Shown here: positions 62,210-64,000 of the stretch, in pieces
How the letters are laid out: each line of letters begins with the position of its first letter
Position numbering within the stretch: position 1 is the first letter of the stretch
Origin: Sipunculus nudus
Taxonomy: Eukaryota > Annelida > Sipuncula > Golfingiida > Sipunculidae
DNA: 64,000 bases
Assembly (NCBI GenBank): GCA_026874595.1
Contig: CM049306.1
Location: forward strand, 106,715,142 to 106,779,141
Direction of reading: 5' to 3'
Translations under genes and position numbers: made by a program
Notes under the pieces: generated by a model
Told to the model about the DNA's origin: nothing
Databases searched by the model: none
Seen by the model: the letters and a program-made list of their open reading frames with translations, nothing else

Positions 62210-63400
62210 ACAGTTCATATCATATAACATCTGAACTACGGGTTTTTCAGCTTTGGACGTTATTTACATATGAACTTGAAGATAATGATCGAGGATCGCT
62301 CGGCTTTGGACGATGTTTAAATCTGAAAATTACGATATGGTGAGATCGATAGGATAGGATATAACTCTTACCATAAGGAAAAATGACCATAACCTATCTA
62401 GCATTAAATCTATCGAACTCCTGCTTCCGTGTTGTCAAGTCCTAAACATTTTTATATCTCAGCTATAAGCTAATAATTGAGGGTTACTTAGCCTTAAGAC
62501 GTTTTTAAATCTCAGGTAAAGAACAATCCTCGAGACTGGGTGCTATAAAATTTCAATCTGAGCTTATATATAAAGCCATAAATATGAATGCCCGTTCGTT
62601 ATAATATTTTATGTAAGCTATAATGCTCGGTCGTTCAGCTTAATGGTCGAGTGTTACTCAGCCTCCGACCTAGGTGCTTTTTTTTACACGTGACTCGCGC
62701 TTCGTATTTTGCTATTCATGAGTTGTCTTTCGGCGTTACTTTTATCTCTGGCCTTATCAGGAAGTACAAGTCTCCAAGGATTACATCAAAATGGCTTACA
62801 AAATAATACCTACTTATTCTCGGAATTTACTGACAAGTCTACCGTGGCGTCTGTGTGGTGTGATATACAATCTAGATGTAATGACTCGTGCCCTGCTGTT
62901 TGCTTTACCTGTATCACCCAGGAATCCCAGATTATCACCGACCAAAGAAATCAAGGTTCAGCTTGAACGATTTGGTAATCAGATAGGTTTGGAGGTTATT
63001 TATGATTTTGGAAGTATATATAATGAAAATTCCATAAAATATTCCATAAACCAAAGTAATCCGTTGGCCCAAGGGAAGATACTTCTTTCTACTTGAATTT
63101 GTCGGATTACTTCTTACTGGTTGCCATAGAATTCATATTTTGCCTCCTTTAATTCACTGCCAGAATGAGGAAAAATTATATTTCAATTTCAGTCTTTCGT
63201 TTTGTTCCATGCTTTTTCAGGTTGTCAAAAGGTATCATTTTATATTTACAATATAAAGCTTAAATGTGAATATTGACCATTCCTAGGCAGTTTATGGTAG
63301 ATCCTTTTAATATTCATATATGCCTTGGTTGACGTTCAAAATGCTGTATCATACCCCGGGGAATAAAATTAAAATTCTGACAAGGGCCAAGAGGCACTAA
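62210..63400 (+). repeat. Direct duplication, right copy
   Basis: Collinear with 59040-60300; the 60734-62177 element sits between the two copies. Also contains internal 150-200-bp reiterations around the words CAGCTTTGGACG and GAGGATCGCTCGG. Confidence 0.75.
62718..62966 (+). CDS. Possible small secreted cysteine-containing protein, 82 aa
   Basis: I do not recognise a family. From the ATG at 62718 the frame opens with MSCLSALLLSLALSGSTSLQ, a good match to a cleavable signal peptide. A polar segment with an NNT sequon follows, then VWCDIQSRCNDSCPAVCFTC (C-x5-C-x3-C-x3-C-x2-C) and a Gln-rich tail to a TGA at 62964. Five cysteines in the mature part is odd; the protein may continue through a later exon or dimerise. 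The upstream ACGTGACTCGCGCTTC is shared with the left copy, where the frame is broken. The length alone is not significant, so the call rests on the leader plus cysteine cluster. Confidence 0.35.
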   Translation: MSCLSALLLSLALSGSTSLQGLHQNGLQNNTYLFSEFTDKSTVASVWCDIQSRCNDSCPAVCFTCITQESQIITDQRNQGSA

Positions 63401-64000
63401 TAGTCCCCCGAGATGTGTTTAACTAGGAAAATTTCCCATCAGTGATACCAAAATTCCCTCAAACCTTGACAAGAACCTCTTCCTTAAATCAAAAAACTTG
63501 CAAAATACAAACTGGATTTAAAAAAAAGAAAATGCATATATGGCTTTTTAGTTATCCAGATGGCCCTGTTTTAACTGGGAGCATTGGGGATATTATTTGT
63601 AAACTGGACAGATTTGAACAAGAGATGCCGAGGGACAGGTAATTAGAGAAAGATGGCTGTCTTGCTTGATGCCTGTAACATTCCCTGATTCTGCTGGGAT
63701 ATTTGGTACTAGATTTAACATTATGTACATGCAAACACCTGAAATCGTAAATAGTTGAAATTGTAAATAGAAACATTTGGATTTGCACGAAGAGGCAATT
63801 TTGAAAATAAACCATTTAGCTAAAAAAGCTAAAGCTTAAACATTTTCTGGCTAATTGAGAAATAAGCAGAAAATACCATTTCAACTTACAGAGAGAAAGC
63901 TACGACAGGTAGGGCCAGCTACAGGCAAATATCGCATAGCAGTGGAATGATTTAACATGTCTAAAACATTTGCCGATGATTGAACACGTGTCAAAGAAAT
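63401..64000. other. No gene recognised (right flank)
   Basis: AT-rich DNA with an 87-codon minus-strand and a 66-codon plus-strand open frame overlapping each other; no domain, leader or splice pattern. Confidence 0.5.

Overview
The window is AT-rich eukaryotic DNA with long introns, many (TA)n microsatellites, minisatellites, tRNA-derived SINEs, solo LTRs and small DNA transposons. There are no operons, ribosome-binding sites or compact genes. The repeat style, especially the 60.7-62.2 kb element with GTCACC/ATGACCT-type internal repeats and a GCTCAGCTGAGCTAAAA-like end, suggests a lophotrochozoan, probably a mollusc. That assignment is recollection and inference, not proof.

The main result is a split gene on the minus strand that no single open reading frame reveals. 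Four coding exons (47057-47198, 14503-14648, 10149-10299, 5565-5841) have consensus GT/AG borders, and all three internal junctions match in phase (AA|A, G|AT, AG|G). Spliced, they give a protein stretch with 12 cysteines and two N-glycosylation sequons. Its cysteine order and spacing resemble the 12-cysteine framework I recall for DUF1397 proteins (27-kDa haemolymph glycoproteins of insects). The signal-peptide exon was not found and should lie above 47.2 kb, inside or beyond the window. A poly(A) signal is at 5392-5387. The 32-kb first visible intron carries most of the mobile elements.

Layout: 0-1.9 kb, nothing recognised apart from G runs. 1.9-4.3 kb, a 42-bp minisatellite that is open in several frames and mimics a 794-codon gene. 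5.4-14.6 kb, three exons of the gene with 6-9 kb of local repeats between them. 14.6-47 kb, the long intron: two solo LTRs of one family (19.9 and 34.2 kb), two near-full-length SINEs (22.1 and 32.7 kb), a Harbinger-like MITE (23.05 kb), a 355-360-bp tandem repeat rich in CAGGTG/CACCTG (29.3-30.6 kb) and a foldback element (43.1 kb). 47.06-48.5 kb, the most upstream exon seen, with a 35-bp VNTR touching its splice acceptor. 48.5-59 kb, mostly unrecognised DNA with a further SINE, a 3' LTR fragment, a foldback MITE and an interspersed repeat shared with 41.6 kb. 59-63.4 kb, a diverged direct duplication around a 1.4-kb repeat element; the right copy holds a short ORF resembling a secreted cysteine-containing peptide, and the left copy is broken at the same place.

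Most long open frames in the window are by-products of repeats (42-bp array, TA tracts, LTR antisense, SINE) and are not annotated as genes.
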